NCBI RefSeq assembly: GCF_009909185.1
Contig: NZ_JAAAMV010000008.1
Coordinates: 1 to 42,174, forward strand
From: Paenibacillus glycinis
GTDB lineage: Bacteria > Bacillota > Bacilli > Paenibacillales > Paenibacillaceae
Length of the DNA stretch: 42,174 bases
Direction of reading: 5' to 3'
The translations under genes were made by a program, and so were the position numbers. Below are positions 8,697 to 17,545 of the stretch, in pieces. The notes beneath the pieces are model-generated. The model ran no database searches. It was not told the DNA's origin and saw only the letters and a program-made list of their open reading frames with translations. The stretch's first letter is position 1. Every line of letters starts with the position of its first letter.

Positions 8697-9650
8697 ATGG
8701 GCGTACACGCGACCGGAACGGAACCGGCTGCGCCGAAGGCGCGGCGGCGCGGCGGCGGGATCGGCGCGATCAGGCGCAGCGTGCCGCTGTATATCATGTT
8801 CGTCCCGGGAGTCGTCTTCTATCTCCTGTTCAAGTATTATCCGCTCGGCGGCCTCGTGATCGCCTTCAAGGACTACAACATGTACGACGGCATCCTCAAG
8901 AGTCCGTGGGTCGGGCTCGATAATTTCCGGATGCTGTTCAACCAGGCGCAGACCGTGCAGATCATCGGCAATACGCTGCTGCTCAGCGTGCTCGGCATCG
9001 CGATCGGGTTCCCGGTGCCGATCCTGCTGGCCGTCATGCTGAACGAGGTCCGGCGGACGTGGTTCAAGCGGTTCGTTCAGACGCTGGTCTACCTGCCGCA
9101 TTTCTTCTCTTGGGTAATCGTCTCCGGCATCGTGCTCGAGATGTTCTCGCAGGAGTCGGGGATTATCAACCATTGGGTCGCGGGCGTCTTCGGGGAGCCG
9201 TATCCTTTCCTCTACAAGCCGCTTTCCTGGCTGGCGGTCTTCATTGGTTCGGGCGTTTGGAAGGAAATGGGGTTCTCCGCGATCATCTATCTCGCGGCGC
9301 TGACCGCGATCGATCCGCATCTGTACGAATCGGCAAGCATCGACGGCGCGAGCAAATGGAAGCAAATCCGCCATGTGTCCATCCCCGGCATCATGCCGAC
9401 GATCGCGCTGCTGCTCATCCTGCAGGTCGGGAAGGTGATGGACGTCGGCTTCGATCCGGTCTATATGCTCTCGAACGAAAGCGTATCGAGCGTCGCGAAC
9501 GTCATCAGCACCTACAACTACTCGGTCGGGATTCAGCGCGCGCAGTTCAGCCTGACGACCGCGATGGGGCTGTTCGAGAATGCGGTCGGGTTCGTCCTCG
9601 TCACCTTCGCGAACCGGATCGGGCGCCGGTTCAATCAACAATTATGGTAG
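8697..9650 (+). CDS. Sugar ABC transporter permease, LplB type
   Basis: A 317-residue integral membrane permease of the LplB-like branch of carbohydrate ABC importers. After a basic N-terminus, six hydrophobic segments are visible starting with PLYIMFVPGVVFYLLFKYYP; PLGGLVIAFKDYN is typical of this branch. The cytoplasmic EAA loop that contacts the ATPase lies near residues 211-232 (SASIDGASKW followed by HVSIPG). The start ATG is chosen because AGGGGGTGA sits nine bases upstream; the GTG at 8688 lies inside that binding site's spacing region and is less likely. It pairs with the next permease and the binding protein to import an oligosaccharide. No ATPase is encoded in the locus, so a shared MsmX-like ATPase is inferred. 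Confidence 0.93.
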   Translation: MGVHATGTEPAAPKARRRGGGIGAIRRSVPLYIMFVPGVVFYLLFKYYPLGGLVIAFKDYNMYDGILKSPWVGLDNFRMLFNQAQTVQIIGNTLLLSVLGIAIGFPVPILLAVMLNEVRRTWFKRFVQTLVYLPHFFSWVIVSGIVLEMFSQESGIINHWVAGVFGEPYPFLYKPLSWLAVFIGSGVWKEMGFSAIIYLAALTAIDPHLYESASIDGASKWKQIRHVSIPGIMPTIALLLILQVGKVMDVGFDPVYMLSNESVSSVANVISTYNYSVGIQRAQFSLTTAMGLFENAVGFVLVTFANRIGRRFNQQLW

Positions 9651-9662
9651 GAGGCGAGGTCC

Positions 9663-10538
9663 GTGAAAAGCACATTCGGCGATAAGCTGTTCTACGCGTT
9701 CAATTATGCCGTGCTGACGCTGATCGGCCTCAGCTGCCTGTTCCCGCTGCTCCACATCGTCGCCTTGTCGCTGAGCGAAGCCCATGCGGTCGATTCGGGA
9801 CGCGTATCCGTCGTACCGGTCGGCTGGGCGACGGCGTCGTACAAGGCGCTGTTCGACAACACGCGGATCCTGCCCGCTTTCTGGAACAGCCTGGAGATTA
9901 CGGTCGTCGGCACGGCGCTGTCGATGGCGGCGACGGTACTGACCGCGTATCCGCTGTCGCGCGCGTTCTTCTACGGGAGGCGGCCGCTGACGCTTGCCAT
10001 GGTGTTCACGATGCTGTTCGGGAGCGGACTCATCCCGAACTACCTGGTCATGAGCCAATACGGGCTGATTAATTCCTATTGGGTACTCTGGCTGCCGGCG
10101 CTCATCAATACGTTCAACGTGCTCGTCATGCGCACCTTCTTCGAGGGGATTCCCGGCGAGATCGAGGAGGCGGCGCGGATCGACGGCTGCGGCGAATGGA
10201 CGCATTTGTTCCGGGTCGTGCTTCCGCTGTCGCTGCCGGTGCTCGCGACGATCACGCTGTTCAACGCCGTGGGCTTCTGGAACGCGTTCATGAACGTGCT
10301 GATCTACATCAACGAGACGCGGAAGTACAACCTGACGGTGCTCGTGCAGCAGATGATCCGGCGCGATTCCATCTTGGCCGGGGTGATGTCGGCCGATCCG
10401 GGCGATATCGCGAACGTGACGAACGAAGGCATCAAGGCGGCGGGCATCATGGTCATGATCGTGCCGATGCTGCTTATCTATCCGTTTCTGCAAAAATATT
10501 TCGTCAAAGGCGTCATGCTCGGCGCGGTCAAAGGCTGA
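9663..10538 (+). CDS. Sugar ABC transporter permease, YtcP type
   Basis: A 291-residue permease of the YtcP/AraQ-like branch. The N-terminus FNYAVLTLIGLSCLFPLLHI is the first membrane segment, and LSEAHAVDSGRVSVVPVGW is typical of YtcP proteins. The EAA loop EAARIDGCGEW and VVLPLS lies near residues 167-190, and the C-terminus ends in VKGVMLGAVKG, a common ending for this family. The start is GTG with GGAGGCGAGG upstream, 12 bases after the LplB-type gene, consistent with one transcript. It forms the second half of the membrane channel. Confidence 0.92.
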   Translation: MKSTFGDKLFYAFNYAVLTLIGLSCLFPLLHIVALSLSEAHAVDSGRVSVVPVGWATASYKALFDNTRILPAFWNSLEITVVGTALSMAATVLTAYPLSRAFFYGRRPLTLAMVFTMLFGSGLIPNYLVMSQYGLINSYWVLWLPALINTFNVLVMRTFFEGIPGEIEEAARIDGCGEWTHLFRVVLPLSLPVLATITLFNAVGFWNAFMNVLIYINETRKYNLTVLVQQMIRRDSILAGVMSADPGDIANVTNEGIKAAGIMVMIVPMLLIYPFLQKYFVKGVMLGAVKG

Positions 10539-10584
10539 CGCTCAGCGCGGACCGGCTGTCCGGACGTCCCGAAAGGAGTACCCG

Positions 10585-12252
10585 ATGATACGGAAACGAA
10601 GACAATGGCTGTACGCCGCCACGGTGCTGGCGCTGGCGATCGCCGCGGGATGCGCGAATAACAACGAGCCTGCCCCGCAGCGGCAGAACGAGCAGCAAAA
10701 TCAACCGGATAACGGACCGGACGCGCCGACGGCCGAGCGCAAGGCGATTTCCTCCACGATCTACGACCGTTCGAACGTGCCGTCCACCGAAGGTACGACC
10801 GAAGAGAACCGCTGGACGAAATGGATCAACGCGAACGGGCCGGTGGACGTCAAGTACGTCGCCGTTCCCCGTTACGAATCGCGCCAGAAGCTGAACGTGC
10901 TGTTCGCCTCGGCGAGCGCGCCGGACCTGATCTTCGAGTACGACCAATATATCAAGAATCCGCTGTACGACCAGAAGCAGCTGATGCCGATCGACGACAT
11001 GATCGACAAGTACAGCACGGATTACAAGGCGATGCTGGCGGAGTATCCGATCCTGAAGAAGGTCGGCACGAAATCCGACGGCAAGCTGTACGAGTTCGCG
11101 CGCTTGAACGAGGTCGTCCCGATACACGCCATCCTGATTCGCGAGGACTGGCTGAAGAAGCTGAATCTGCAGGTGCCGACGACGACGGAGGAGATGTACC
11201 GGGTCGCGAAGGCGTTCACGGAGCAGGATCCGGACGGCAACGGGAAGAAGGACACCTATGGCATGGCGCTCAGCCTCCAGTCGGGGATCGTCATCGACCA
11301 GGTGTTCCAGGCGACGAACTGGATCGTCAAGGACGGCGGCGTGACGCGGAACTGGGATAATTTCAAGGCGGTCGCCGAGTTCAAGAAACGGCTGTTCGAC
11401 GAAGGCATCGTCGACAAGGATTATTTGAACGACAAGAACGGCGTGAAAGCGAAGCAGGACTTCATCAACGGCAAGATCGGGATCTATCCGATCCAGCTCG
11501 ATTGGTACAGCTTCACGATCAACGAGCTGGCCTCGCTCAAGAAGAACGTGCCGGACGCGGTCGTGACGCCGATCCCTTATCCGGCAAGCCCGGCGGGGCA
11601 GTTCAATCCGGCGTATACCAATCCTGTGCAGGCGACGGCAGTCGTCAACGCGCATGCGAAGGACCCGGAAGCCGTCATGCATTACGTCGATTTCCTCGTT
11701 AAGCCGGAGACGGTGAAGATGCTGAAGTACGGCGTCGAGAACGAGCACTGGAAGCTGGGGCCGAACGGATGCCCGCAGGTGATCGACACGGACAAAACCA
11801 AAACGGAGGTCAGTTACGACGTCGACCTGCAGATGCTGAGCTCCGGCATTCTGGACGCCAAATGCGGCAAGATCGCAAATAAGTTCAATCCGGACAATCC
11901 GATCGAGAAGGAAGGCCTCGCCATGTTCACGAAGGCGATGGACATCTACATGGATCCGAATAAGCCTTACGTCGAGATCACCCATCCGGAGCATATGCCG
12001 CAAATTCCGAAGGACATCGACGCCATCTCGGCGAATCTGACGAAGCCGATCGCCGATATCTGGGTCAAAGCGATTCTGGGCGGCAAGGATTATACGCCGG
12101 AGAAGGCGCTGGCGGATGCCAAGGCGACGTGGGAGAAGGGCGACGGCAAGAAGGTCGAAGCCTGGTTCTCGAATTGGTGGACCAACGACAGCCAGAACGC
12201 GTTCTTGGCGAAGGACATCATCGACATGATGAGGCAGCAAACCGGCAAATAG
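10585..12252 (+). CDS. Extracellular sugar-binding lipoprotein
   Basis: A 555-residue solute-binding protein anchored as a lipoprotein: a positively charged start, a hydrophobic stretch and the lipobox AIAAGC with Cys23 as the lipidated residue. A low-complexity Asn/Gln/Glu/Pro linker follows (about 24-50). The mature part resembles the large LplA-type binding proteins of Bacillales, with a DPDGNGKKDTYGMA calcium-binding-like loop typical of that group. The ribosome binding site AAAGGAG precedes the ATG. Its size (over 500 residues) fits binding of an oligosaccharide rather than a simple sugar. It is the third gene of the importer operon and delivers substrate to the two permeases upstream. 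Confidence 0.92.
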   Translation: MIRKRRQWLYAATVLALAIAAGCANNNEPAPQRQNEQQNQPDNGPDAPTAERKAISSTIYDRSNVPSTEGTTEENRWTKWINANGPVDVKYVAVPRYESRQKLNVLFASASAPDLIFEYDQYIKNPLYDQKQLMPIDDMIDKYSTDYKAMLAEYPILKKVGTKSDGKLYEFARLNEVVPIHAILIREDWLKKLNLQVPTTTEEMYRVAKAFTEQDPDGNGKKDTYGMALSLQSGIVIDQVFQATNWIVKDGGVTRNWDNFKAVAEFKKRLFDEGIVDKDYLNDKNGVKAKQDFINGKIGIYPIQLDWYSFTINELASLKKNVPDAVVTPIPYPASPAGQFNPAYTNPVQATAVVNAHAKDPEAVMHYVDFLVKPETVKMLKYGVENEHWKLGPNGCPQVIDTDKTKTEVSYDVDLQMLSSGILDAKCGKIANKFNPDNPIEKEGLAMFTKAMDIYMDPNKPYVEITHPEHMPQIPKDIDAISANLTKPIADIWVKAILGGKDYTPEKALADAKATWEKGDGKKVEAWFSNWWTNDSQNAFLAKDIIDMMRQQTGK

Positions 12253-12554
12253 CGACTGTGTTGCAAGAGGCGGAGCGGGAGCAATAAAGCCGCGGCGGCG
12301 GGGCTGGTACGTCGAGCGTCAAACCGCGGCTGGCGGCGTTGCGAAACCTAACGCGCGAGGACCGGGGGGAACAGCTCCCCTGCGCGCGGCTCGGCACGGC
12401 TGGCGCGCGGGCGCAGGCGGTTCGGCCCGTCACGCGCAATGCGGGAAGCCAGCGGGAGGCAGCGACTTGTCTCCCTTTTGTTTTCAGCAACATTGCAAAC
12501 GCTTACAAACAAGCTGTGCGGCATCTGGAGAGACTGATAATGGGGGAGTTCGAC
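12253..12554. other. Intergenic region with cre site
   Basis: This 302-base gap lies between the binding protein and the glycoside hydrolase. It is GC-rich and has no convincing gene or classic terminator with a T run; AGCCGCGG near 12290 and CCGCGGCT near 12325 could pair weakly. The last 60 bases contain a cre-like palindrome (12494-12507), suggesting that the hydrolase has its own regulated promoter in addition to read-through. Confidence 0.5.
12494..12507. promoter_or_regulatory. Catabolite-responsive element (CcpA/LacI-type operator)
   Basis: TGCAAACGCTTACA matches the cre consensus TGWNANCGNTNWCA at all positions except the third base. It lies 48 bases before the start codon of the secreted glycoside hydrolase, so carbon catabolite repression by CcpA, or control by another LacI-family protein, is expected. 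Confidence 0.7.
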
Positions 12555-15530
12555 ATGGTTCGAAAAATAGGATGGATGATCGCGTCTGCCGTTATGGCAG
12601 CGATGCTGCTGCTGCCTTCGGCGGCGTTTCTCGCGGATGAACCGGCCGCGGATGAGCCGGCCGCCGAAAGGACGGCCGCACCCGGCGCCGCCCAAGCGCC
12701 GAACGGTTTCGTCGACGACTTAAACGGCTTTGGCATGGCGTACCAGCGCGGCAACCTGTACACGGAAAGCGGGACGCCCGCTTACTACGGCAACGACGCG
12801 AACCGCGCGGTCCGCAGCACGACGAGTACCGGTTACGTCGTCTATAAGACGGATTACGACATGACCTCGTTCGCGGTATACAGTTACTTTTTCACCGGCG
12901 TTACGGTCGTGCCCCATCGCATATTCGCATCCGTCGACGGAACGGCCTACGCGGAAGCGGAGGCGAACGTCTATACGTCGGGGGAGCCGGCGAGCAACTG
13001 GCAGCTTTACGCGTTCGAGGGGCTGTCGCTGCCGGCAGGAACGCGGTACTTGAAGATCGAATTCGCCGGCGACGAGAAGTCGTGGACGCCGCAGCTGGCC
13101 AAGGTCGTGATCAACCGCAATACGGTCTCGGTCACGGCAAGCCCGAATACGGGCGTCATCGGCTCCGAGCCGATCTCGGTATCGCTGCAGACGCCGTCGG
13201 TCGGCGCCGCCGTGTATTATCGAACGAACGCCGACCCCGTATTCAAGCCATATGCGGAGCCGCTCTCTCTGACGGGCTTCACCAAGCTCGACGCTTACGC
13301 CCAGCTGGACGGCATGGAGCCGAGCCCGATTCGCGGCTATACGTTTTTCTCGCAAGCCGATATGCAGATCGACCGGTACGGTCAAGTCATCGGCGCGAGT
13401 TTCGCGGCGAAGGTGACGAGCGACGAGCAGCTTCGGCACGATGTCTCGGTCGACCGGGCGTATTACGGCAGCCTGCGGAAGCCGGCCGATTTCGACGGCT
13501 TGGGCGGACTCGCCGGAAGCCGGAAGCCGCTCAAGCTGAAGGCTACCGGGTTTTTCAGCGTTCAGCAGGTCAAGGGCAAGCCGCAGCTGGTGACGCCGCA
13601 GGGGAACGTGTACTTCAGCATGGGCGTGAACGGCATCACGAACAACGAGACGTATACCAAAGTGACCGGCACGACCGACCGTCAAAAAATCTTCGAGTGG
13701 GTGCCGGACTTCAACGGCGAATACAACGGCGCCTTCATCGGCTCGAAAGACAACTTCTCGTACTTCATGGCCAATAAGTACCGCAAAGCGGGCGAGATGC
13801 CGACGTTCAACCAATTCTTCGCGGAGGCGACGGACCGGATCAAGAAGTGGGGCTTCAACGGCATCGGCGCATGGACGCCTTCTCCGCAGGCGCAGGCAAG
13901 CGGCATGCCCTATACGCTCGTGCTGCCCTTGAACGGCATGGCCAAACCGGCGGAACTCAAGGTGTTCGACATCTTCGCGGACGGCGCGGCGCAAGCGATC
14001 GACGCTGCCTTCGCGAATGCGCTGCCGGCATTGAAGGACGATCCCAACCTGATCGGGTATTTCGTGGACAATGAATACGCCTACGAGAAATTCATCAGCA
14101 CCGTGCCGCGGCTGAAGGCCAGCACGACGGGGCTGAAGAAGCGCCTCGTGCAAATGCTGCAGGAGAAGTACGGCGATATCGCCGCGTTCAACGCCGGCTG
14201 GAATACGGCGTTCGCCGGCTTCTCCGACCTGAACGAAACGCCGCTGTACATCGATACGCAGCAGGCGTCCGACGACGTCGATCAATTCTTCCGTCTCTAT
14301 CTGGACACGTATTACGGAACGGTGAAGCAGCTGTTCGAGAAATACGATCCGAACCATCTGCTGCTCGGCGACCGCTGGCTGACGCTGCCGATGCAGAGCA
14401 CGAAGATCCGCGGCATCCTGGCCGAAGAGGCCGGCAAGCACATGGACGTCATCAGCATCAACCATTATTCGCCGAACCTCGATACCGCCATGCTGAAGGA
14501 CGTGTACGAGAAATCCGGGCACCGGCCGATCCTGCTGTCCGAGTGGAGCTACGGCACGGCCGAACAGGGGCTTGCTCCGATCGTGCCGGGGTCGGCCGCT
14601 ACCGAGCAGGACCGCGGCTGGCGATACCGCAACTACGTGGAAGGCGCCGCGGCGCTCGGCTTCGTCGTCGGCGCGCATTGGTTCGATTATGTCGATCAGG
14701 CGGCGGGCGGAAGGTACTTCCAGGGCATCGGCGGGGAGCATTACAACACCGGGCTCGTCAACGTGGCCGACCGGCCGTACAAGACGTTTCTCGACGCCGC
14801 GATGAAGACGAACAAAAGCGTCTACGACGTGCTGCTCGGCAAGAAGCAGCCGTTCTATCACGATTTCGGGGATACGCCGGGCGGCGGCGAAGGGAAGAAC
14901 CTGCAGATCGAGATCCCCTATACGTCGGAGCCGATACCGATCGACGGCGTGTTGAACGGCTATGCCGGCGAAGCGGGATCGTTGACGCTGACGGCGGAGA
15001 ATCTCGCATCGGGAACAGGCGGCGAAGGCATCACGGGCGACTATCATTTGGCCTGGGACGAGAACAACCTTTACCTGACGGCGCTCGTGAAGGAACCGAC
15101 GCCGATGATGAACGGCTACCAGAACGGCAATCTGTGGAAGGGCGACGGCATCGAGCTGTTCACGGGCCCGGGCGAATTGGCGCTTGGCGGCAGCCTGCAG
15201 TTCAGCGACCGGCAGCTGATCATCAGCGCCGCCGCCGTGAACGGCACGAATTACTGGCAGTGGTTCAATACGGGCCATCAGCCGGCGATTACGATGAACG
15301 TCCAGCCGACCGGCGACGGCCTAGGCTACGTGCTCGATGCGGCCATCCCGTGGACTTCGCTGAACATCGATCCGGCGAACGGCCGGGAGTTTCTGTTCGA
15401 CGCGGGATTCGACGACAGCGAGGACGGCATCAACCGGGCGCGCCAATGGGTCTGGAACGGCACGAGCAAAGACAATCTCGACCGCGGCTTGTGGGGATTG
15501 GCGAAGCTTGTCGGGGAGCCGGCGCCGTAA
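12555..15530 (+). CDS. Secreted multidomain glycoside hydrolase (clan GH-A-like)
   Basis: A 991-residue exported enzyme. A signal peptide (MVRKIGWMIASAVMAAMLLL) is followed by a beta-sandwich, possibly carbohydrate-binding region (about 50-195), a chitobiase C-terminal-like domain (about 195-265) and a TIM-barrel-like catalytic region (about 310-770). Within the barrel, E507 in VDNEYAYEKF is the likely acid/base and E663 in LLSEWSYG the likely nucleophile, the spacing expected of clan GH-A retaining enzymes; FSMGVNGI and WGFNGIGAW recall beta-agarases of family GH50 and related beta-galactosidases. Residues about 785-988 look like a CBM9/DOMON-type domain (YHLAWDENNLYL). The start is set by GGGGGAG eight bases upstream; a longer frame exists but hides the signal peptide. 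It probably releases oligosaccharides for the importer upstream. The substrate is unknown. Confidence 0.82.
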   Translation: MVRKIGWMIASAVMAAMLLLPSAAFLADEPAADEPAAERTAAPGAAQAPNGFVDDLNGFGMAYQRGNLYTESGTPAYYGNDANRAVRSTTSTGYVVYKTDYDMTSFAVYSYFFTGVTVVPHRIFASVDGTAYAEAEANVYTSGEPASNWQLYAFEGLSLPAGTRYLKIEFAGDEKSWTPQLAKVVINRNTVSVTASPNTGVIGSEPISVSLQTPSVGAAVYYRTNADPVFKPYAEPLSLTGFTKLDAYAQLDGMEPSPIRGYTFFSQADMQIDRYGQVIGASFAAKVTSDEQLRHDVSVDRAYYGSLRKPADFDGLGGLAGSRKPLKLKATGFFSVQQVKGKPQLVTPQGNVYFSMGVNGITNNETYTKVTGTTDRQKIFEWVPDFNGEYNGAFIGSKDNFSYFMANKYRKAGEMPTFNQFFAEATDRIKKWGFNGIGAWTPSPQAQASGMPYTLVLPLNGMAKPAELKVFDIFADGAAQAIDAAFANALPALKDDPNLIGYFVDNEYAYEKFISTVPRLKASTTGLKKRLVQMLQEKYGDIAAFNAGWNTAFAGFSDLNETPLYIDTQQASDDVDQFFRLYLDTYYGTVKQLFEKYDPNHLLLGDRWLTLPMQSTKIRGILAEEAGKHMDVISINHYSPNLDTAMLKDVYEKSGHRPILLSEWSYGTAEQGLAPIVPGSAATEQDRGWRYRNYVEGAAALGFVVGAHWFDYVDQAAGGRYFQGIGGEHYNTGLVNVADRPYKTFLDAAMKTNKSVYDVLLGKKQPFYHDFGDTPGGGEGKNLQIEIPYTSEPIPIDGVLNGYAGEAGSLTLTAENLASGTGGEGITGDYHLAWDENNLYLTALVKEPTPMMNGYQNGNLWKGDGIELFTGPGELALGGSLQFSDRQLIISAAAVNGTNYWQWFNTGHQPAITMNVQPTGDGLGYVLDAAIPWTSLNIDPANGREFLFDAGFDDSEDGINRARQWVWNGTSKDNLDRGLWGLAKLVGEPAP

Positions 15531-15597
15531 CCGGAAACGGGCAATCCGCTTCTCGTGCCGCTGGCGCAACAGGCTGCTTCTTGTAAATGATAGGCCG

Positions 15598-15630
15598 AGT
15601 AGAGTCCGCGTGAATCGCGCGGGCTCTATT
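15598..15630 (+). terminator. Probable terminator after glycan locus 1
   Basis: A 13-bp stem with two G-T wobbles (15598-15610 with 15618-15630) and a 7-base loop lies about 70 bases after the hydrolase stop. The T run is poor, so the call rests mainly on the stem and its position. Confidence 0.5.
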
Positions 15631-15705
15631 CGTTGTCGGCGATGCCGGAGGGGATCGTCATTTCGCGCTTGGCAGAAAGAGGGAAAAGAAGTAAATTAGA
15701 AATAT

Positions 15706-15717
15706 ATCTAATTAGAT
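15706..15717. promoter_or_regulatory. Palindrome in AT-rich promoter region
   Basis: The perfect palindrome ATCTAATTAGAT lies in a short AT-rich stretch (about 15690-15755) about 60 bases before the histidine phosphatase start, where a promoter is expected. It could be an operator for a dimeric repressor. AT-rich palindromes also arise by chance. Confidence 0.3.
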
Positions 15718-15778
15718 GGATATTTAATTAGCTTGTGATTTATTCTTTTTCCAAACGATAAACGAAGGAGTTGAACCA

Positions 15779-16378
15779 ATGGACACGGATTTTTACCTCG
15801 TCAGGCATGGCAAAAAGGAACCGGGAACAGGCGATGTTCCGCTATCGACCGAAGGCATCTCGCAGGCGCAGGCGACCGCGCGCCATTTTCGAGCCATGCG
15901 GATCCATCGAATCGTAAGCAGTCCTTTATTAAGGTCTGCGCAAACCGCCGTCATACTCGCAAAAGAAACCGTGGCGCAAGTATCCGAGGATATTCGCCTG
16001 CGCGAGCGCGCCAATTGGGGAGACTTGCCCGGACAGACATTCGAAGCATTCGTCGAGTCGTGGGAACGCTGCACGCTTGAACGCGACTTCTCCCCTCCGG
16101 CAGGCGATTCCGCGAGGAAGGCTGGCGAACGCTTAGCTTCGTGCTTGTCGGACTTGGCCGCGGAACATCCCGGGGAAACGATCCTGCTCGTGACGCACGG
16201 CGGGTTGATTACCGATTTCTTGGTGAATGTAATTCCCGAGGCAGCGCTGATGGCGATACGCCCGAATTTTATCGCGGAACAAAGCAAATTGGTATCCGAG
16301 TGCTCGATTACGATCGTAAGCTGCCGTAACGGGACGTTTGCGTTGCGCGATTTCGCTTCCGTCAATCACTTGCCGTAA
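15779..16378 (+). CDS. Histidine phosphatase family protein
   Basis: A 199-residue cytoplasmic member of the phosphoglycerate mutase-like (histidine phosphatase) superfamily. The catalytic RHG motif is at residues 9-11 (FYLVRHGKK, His10 as the phospho-acceptor), the conserved SSPLLRSAQTA follows, then the acidic residue in RLRERANWGD and the second histidine in LLVTHGG. All residues expected for phosphatase activity are present. The substrate is not predictable; family members act on phosphosugars, nucleotides or phosphoproteins. GAAGGAG precedes the ATG. The gene stands alone between terminators, with its own AT-rich promoter region, and its codons are somewhat less GC-rich than those of its neighbours. 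Confidence 0.9.
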   Translation: MDTDFYLVRHGKKEPGTGDVPLSTEGISQAQATARHFRAMRIHRIVSSPLLRSAQTAVILAKETVAQVSEDIRLRERANWGDLPGQTFEAFVESWERCTLERDFSPPAGDSARKAGERLASCLSDLAAEHPGETILLVTHGGLITDFLVNVIPEAALMAIRPNFIAEQSKLVSECSITIVSCRNGTFALRDFASVNHLP

Positions 16379-16393
16379 GCTCGATCCTGTCTG

Positions 16394-16423
16394 AGGACGC
16401 TCCCCGCGGAGTGTCCTTTTTTT
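16394..16423 (+). terminator. Rho-independent terminator of histidine phosphatase gene
   Basis: A 10-bp stem with one G-T wobble (16394-16403 with 16408-16417), a 4-base loop and a run of seven T residues follows the phosphatase stop by 15 bases. Confidence 0.88.
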
Positions 16424-16454
16424 CTGCTGACGAGACCTTCCAACAAACTTCTCG

Positions 16455-16522
16455 CGGCAGTTTAGAATTTTTTAAGCATTTGATTAGCTCGCCTTAATCT
16501 CGCTTTCTCGGCAGTTTAGAAT
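16455..16522. repeat. 14-bp direct repeat upstream of envelope module
   Basis: CGGCAGTTTAGAAT occurs exactly at 16455-16468 and again at 16509-16522, 54 bases apart start to start. Both copies lie between the previous terminator and the first gene of the module. They could be binding sites for the OmpR-type regulator encoded at the end of the module, since that family binds direct repeats, or two related promoter elements. Confidence 0.7.
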
Positions 16523-16586
16523 CGAAGGCTATCCTATGTCGTAGGGAGCAGAGAGCGCTCCATAACCATTTGGGAGGGAAAACGGT

Positions 16587-17489
16587 ATGAAGAAGAAAGT
16601 CATGTTCATCGGCGCCGGCCTGACGATCGGCAGCGCGCTCCTGGTCACGTCCGCGTTCGCGAATATGGGAGGGGCGGACGGCTACGAAGCTTACAAATCC
16701 GCCATTAAACAGACGGCCTCGGTCGCGAGCGCAACCCACGGGATCACGTTGTCGGTTCAGGATAACGGGAACGAGCTGATCTCCGCGACGACGACGGTCA
16801 AATCAAGCGAGACGGACGGCGGCGTCAGCGGCCAAGCGGTCATCCGGGCCGGAGCGGAGCCGCAAACCTTCGATTTCTACGATCAAGCGGGCGAGCAAGT
16901 GTTCAAGGCCGGCGGCAGCGACACGTACTACGTGGGTTCGAACGCGGACTGGTCGGATCGCCGGGACCATGCGCCGAAGGATGCCGCGTTCGGCAAGGAG
17001 ATGGAGAACGTCGTCGACGCCCTCGTCGGCAATTTGAAGAACCAAGTCGCCCTGAGCCGGTCCTCGGACGGCGGGCAGACGGTCGATCTGAAGCTGACCG
17101 GCTCGCAAATTCCGGCGGCCGCCAATATCATCGGCTCGATCCTCGCGAAGCAAGCGATGAACGCGCATCCGGAGCAGGCCGGGCAAGGGACGCCGGGCTC
17201 CAACCCGTTCGGACTGGATGTGCGGCAGATCGCCGCGGCGCTGCCGAAGCTGACGGACGACATCAAGATCGCCGAGGTCGCGCTGCATGCCGAGATCGAC
17301 GGAAGCAATTACCTCAGCAGCCAGAAGGTCGACTTCACGATTACCGGCAAAGACGCATCCGGCTTGGCGCATAAGGTCGTCGTCGGCGCGGACATGGCGC
17401 TGTCGAACATCGACGCGACGACGCCGGATCGGATCGACCTGAGCGGCAAGAAAACGGAAGCCATGAAAGAATGGCACCGCGGCCGTTGA
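16587..17489 (+). CDS. Exported protein of unknown function
   Basis: A 300-residue protein with a clear signal peptide (KKKVMFIGAGLTIGSALLV, probable cleavage after TSAFA) and no lipobox or further membrane segment. The mature part alternates short beta-like stretches (ITLSVQDNG, VDLKLTGSQIP, HAEIDG, KVDFTITGKD) with a Gly/Pro/Asn-rich insert near 195-210. The pattern suggests a beta-rich, LolA/LppX-like fold, but I do not recognise a named family. GGGAGGG precedes the ATG. It is the first gene of a tight cluster with an ABC transporter and a two-component system (56-base gap to the next gene), so it may be the sensed or transported partner of that module. The function is unknown. Confidence 0.75.
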   Translation: MKKKVMFIGAGLTIGSALLVTSAFANMGGADGYEAYKSAIKQTASVASATHGITLSVQDNGNELISATTTVKSSETDGGVSGQAVIRAGAEPQTFDFYDQAGEQVFKAGGSDTYYVGSNADWSDRRDHAPKDAAFGKEMENVVDALVGNLKNQVALSRSSDGGQTVDLKLTGSQIPAAANIIGSILAKQAMNAHPEQAGQGTPGSNPFGLDVRQIAAALPKLTDDIKIAEVALHAEIDGSNYLSSQKVDFTITGKDASGLAHKVVVGADMALSNIDATTPDRIDLSGKKTEAMKEWHRGR

Positions 17490-17545
17490 TCGGAAGTCGG
17501 GAGGGCGGCCGCAAGGCCGTTCTCGCCATATTAGGAGGGATCACG

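Noticed and set aside
10528..12240. A 570-codon minus-strand open frame
   Set aside because: It is opposite the sugar-binding lipoprotein gene; the composition is Arg/Leu/Asp-biased and the opposing gene is unmistakable.
12720..15278. An 852-codon open frame on the minus strand
   Set aside because: It lies antisense to the glycoside hydrolase, has an Arg/Val/His-rich composition typical of frames opposite GC-rich genes, and no domain or binding site supports it.
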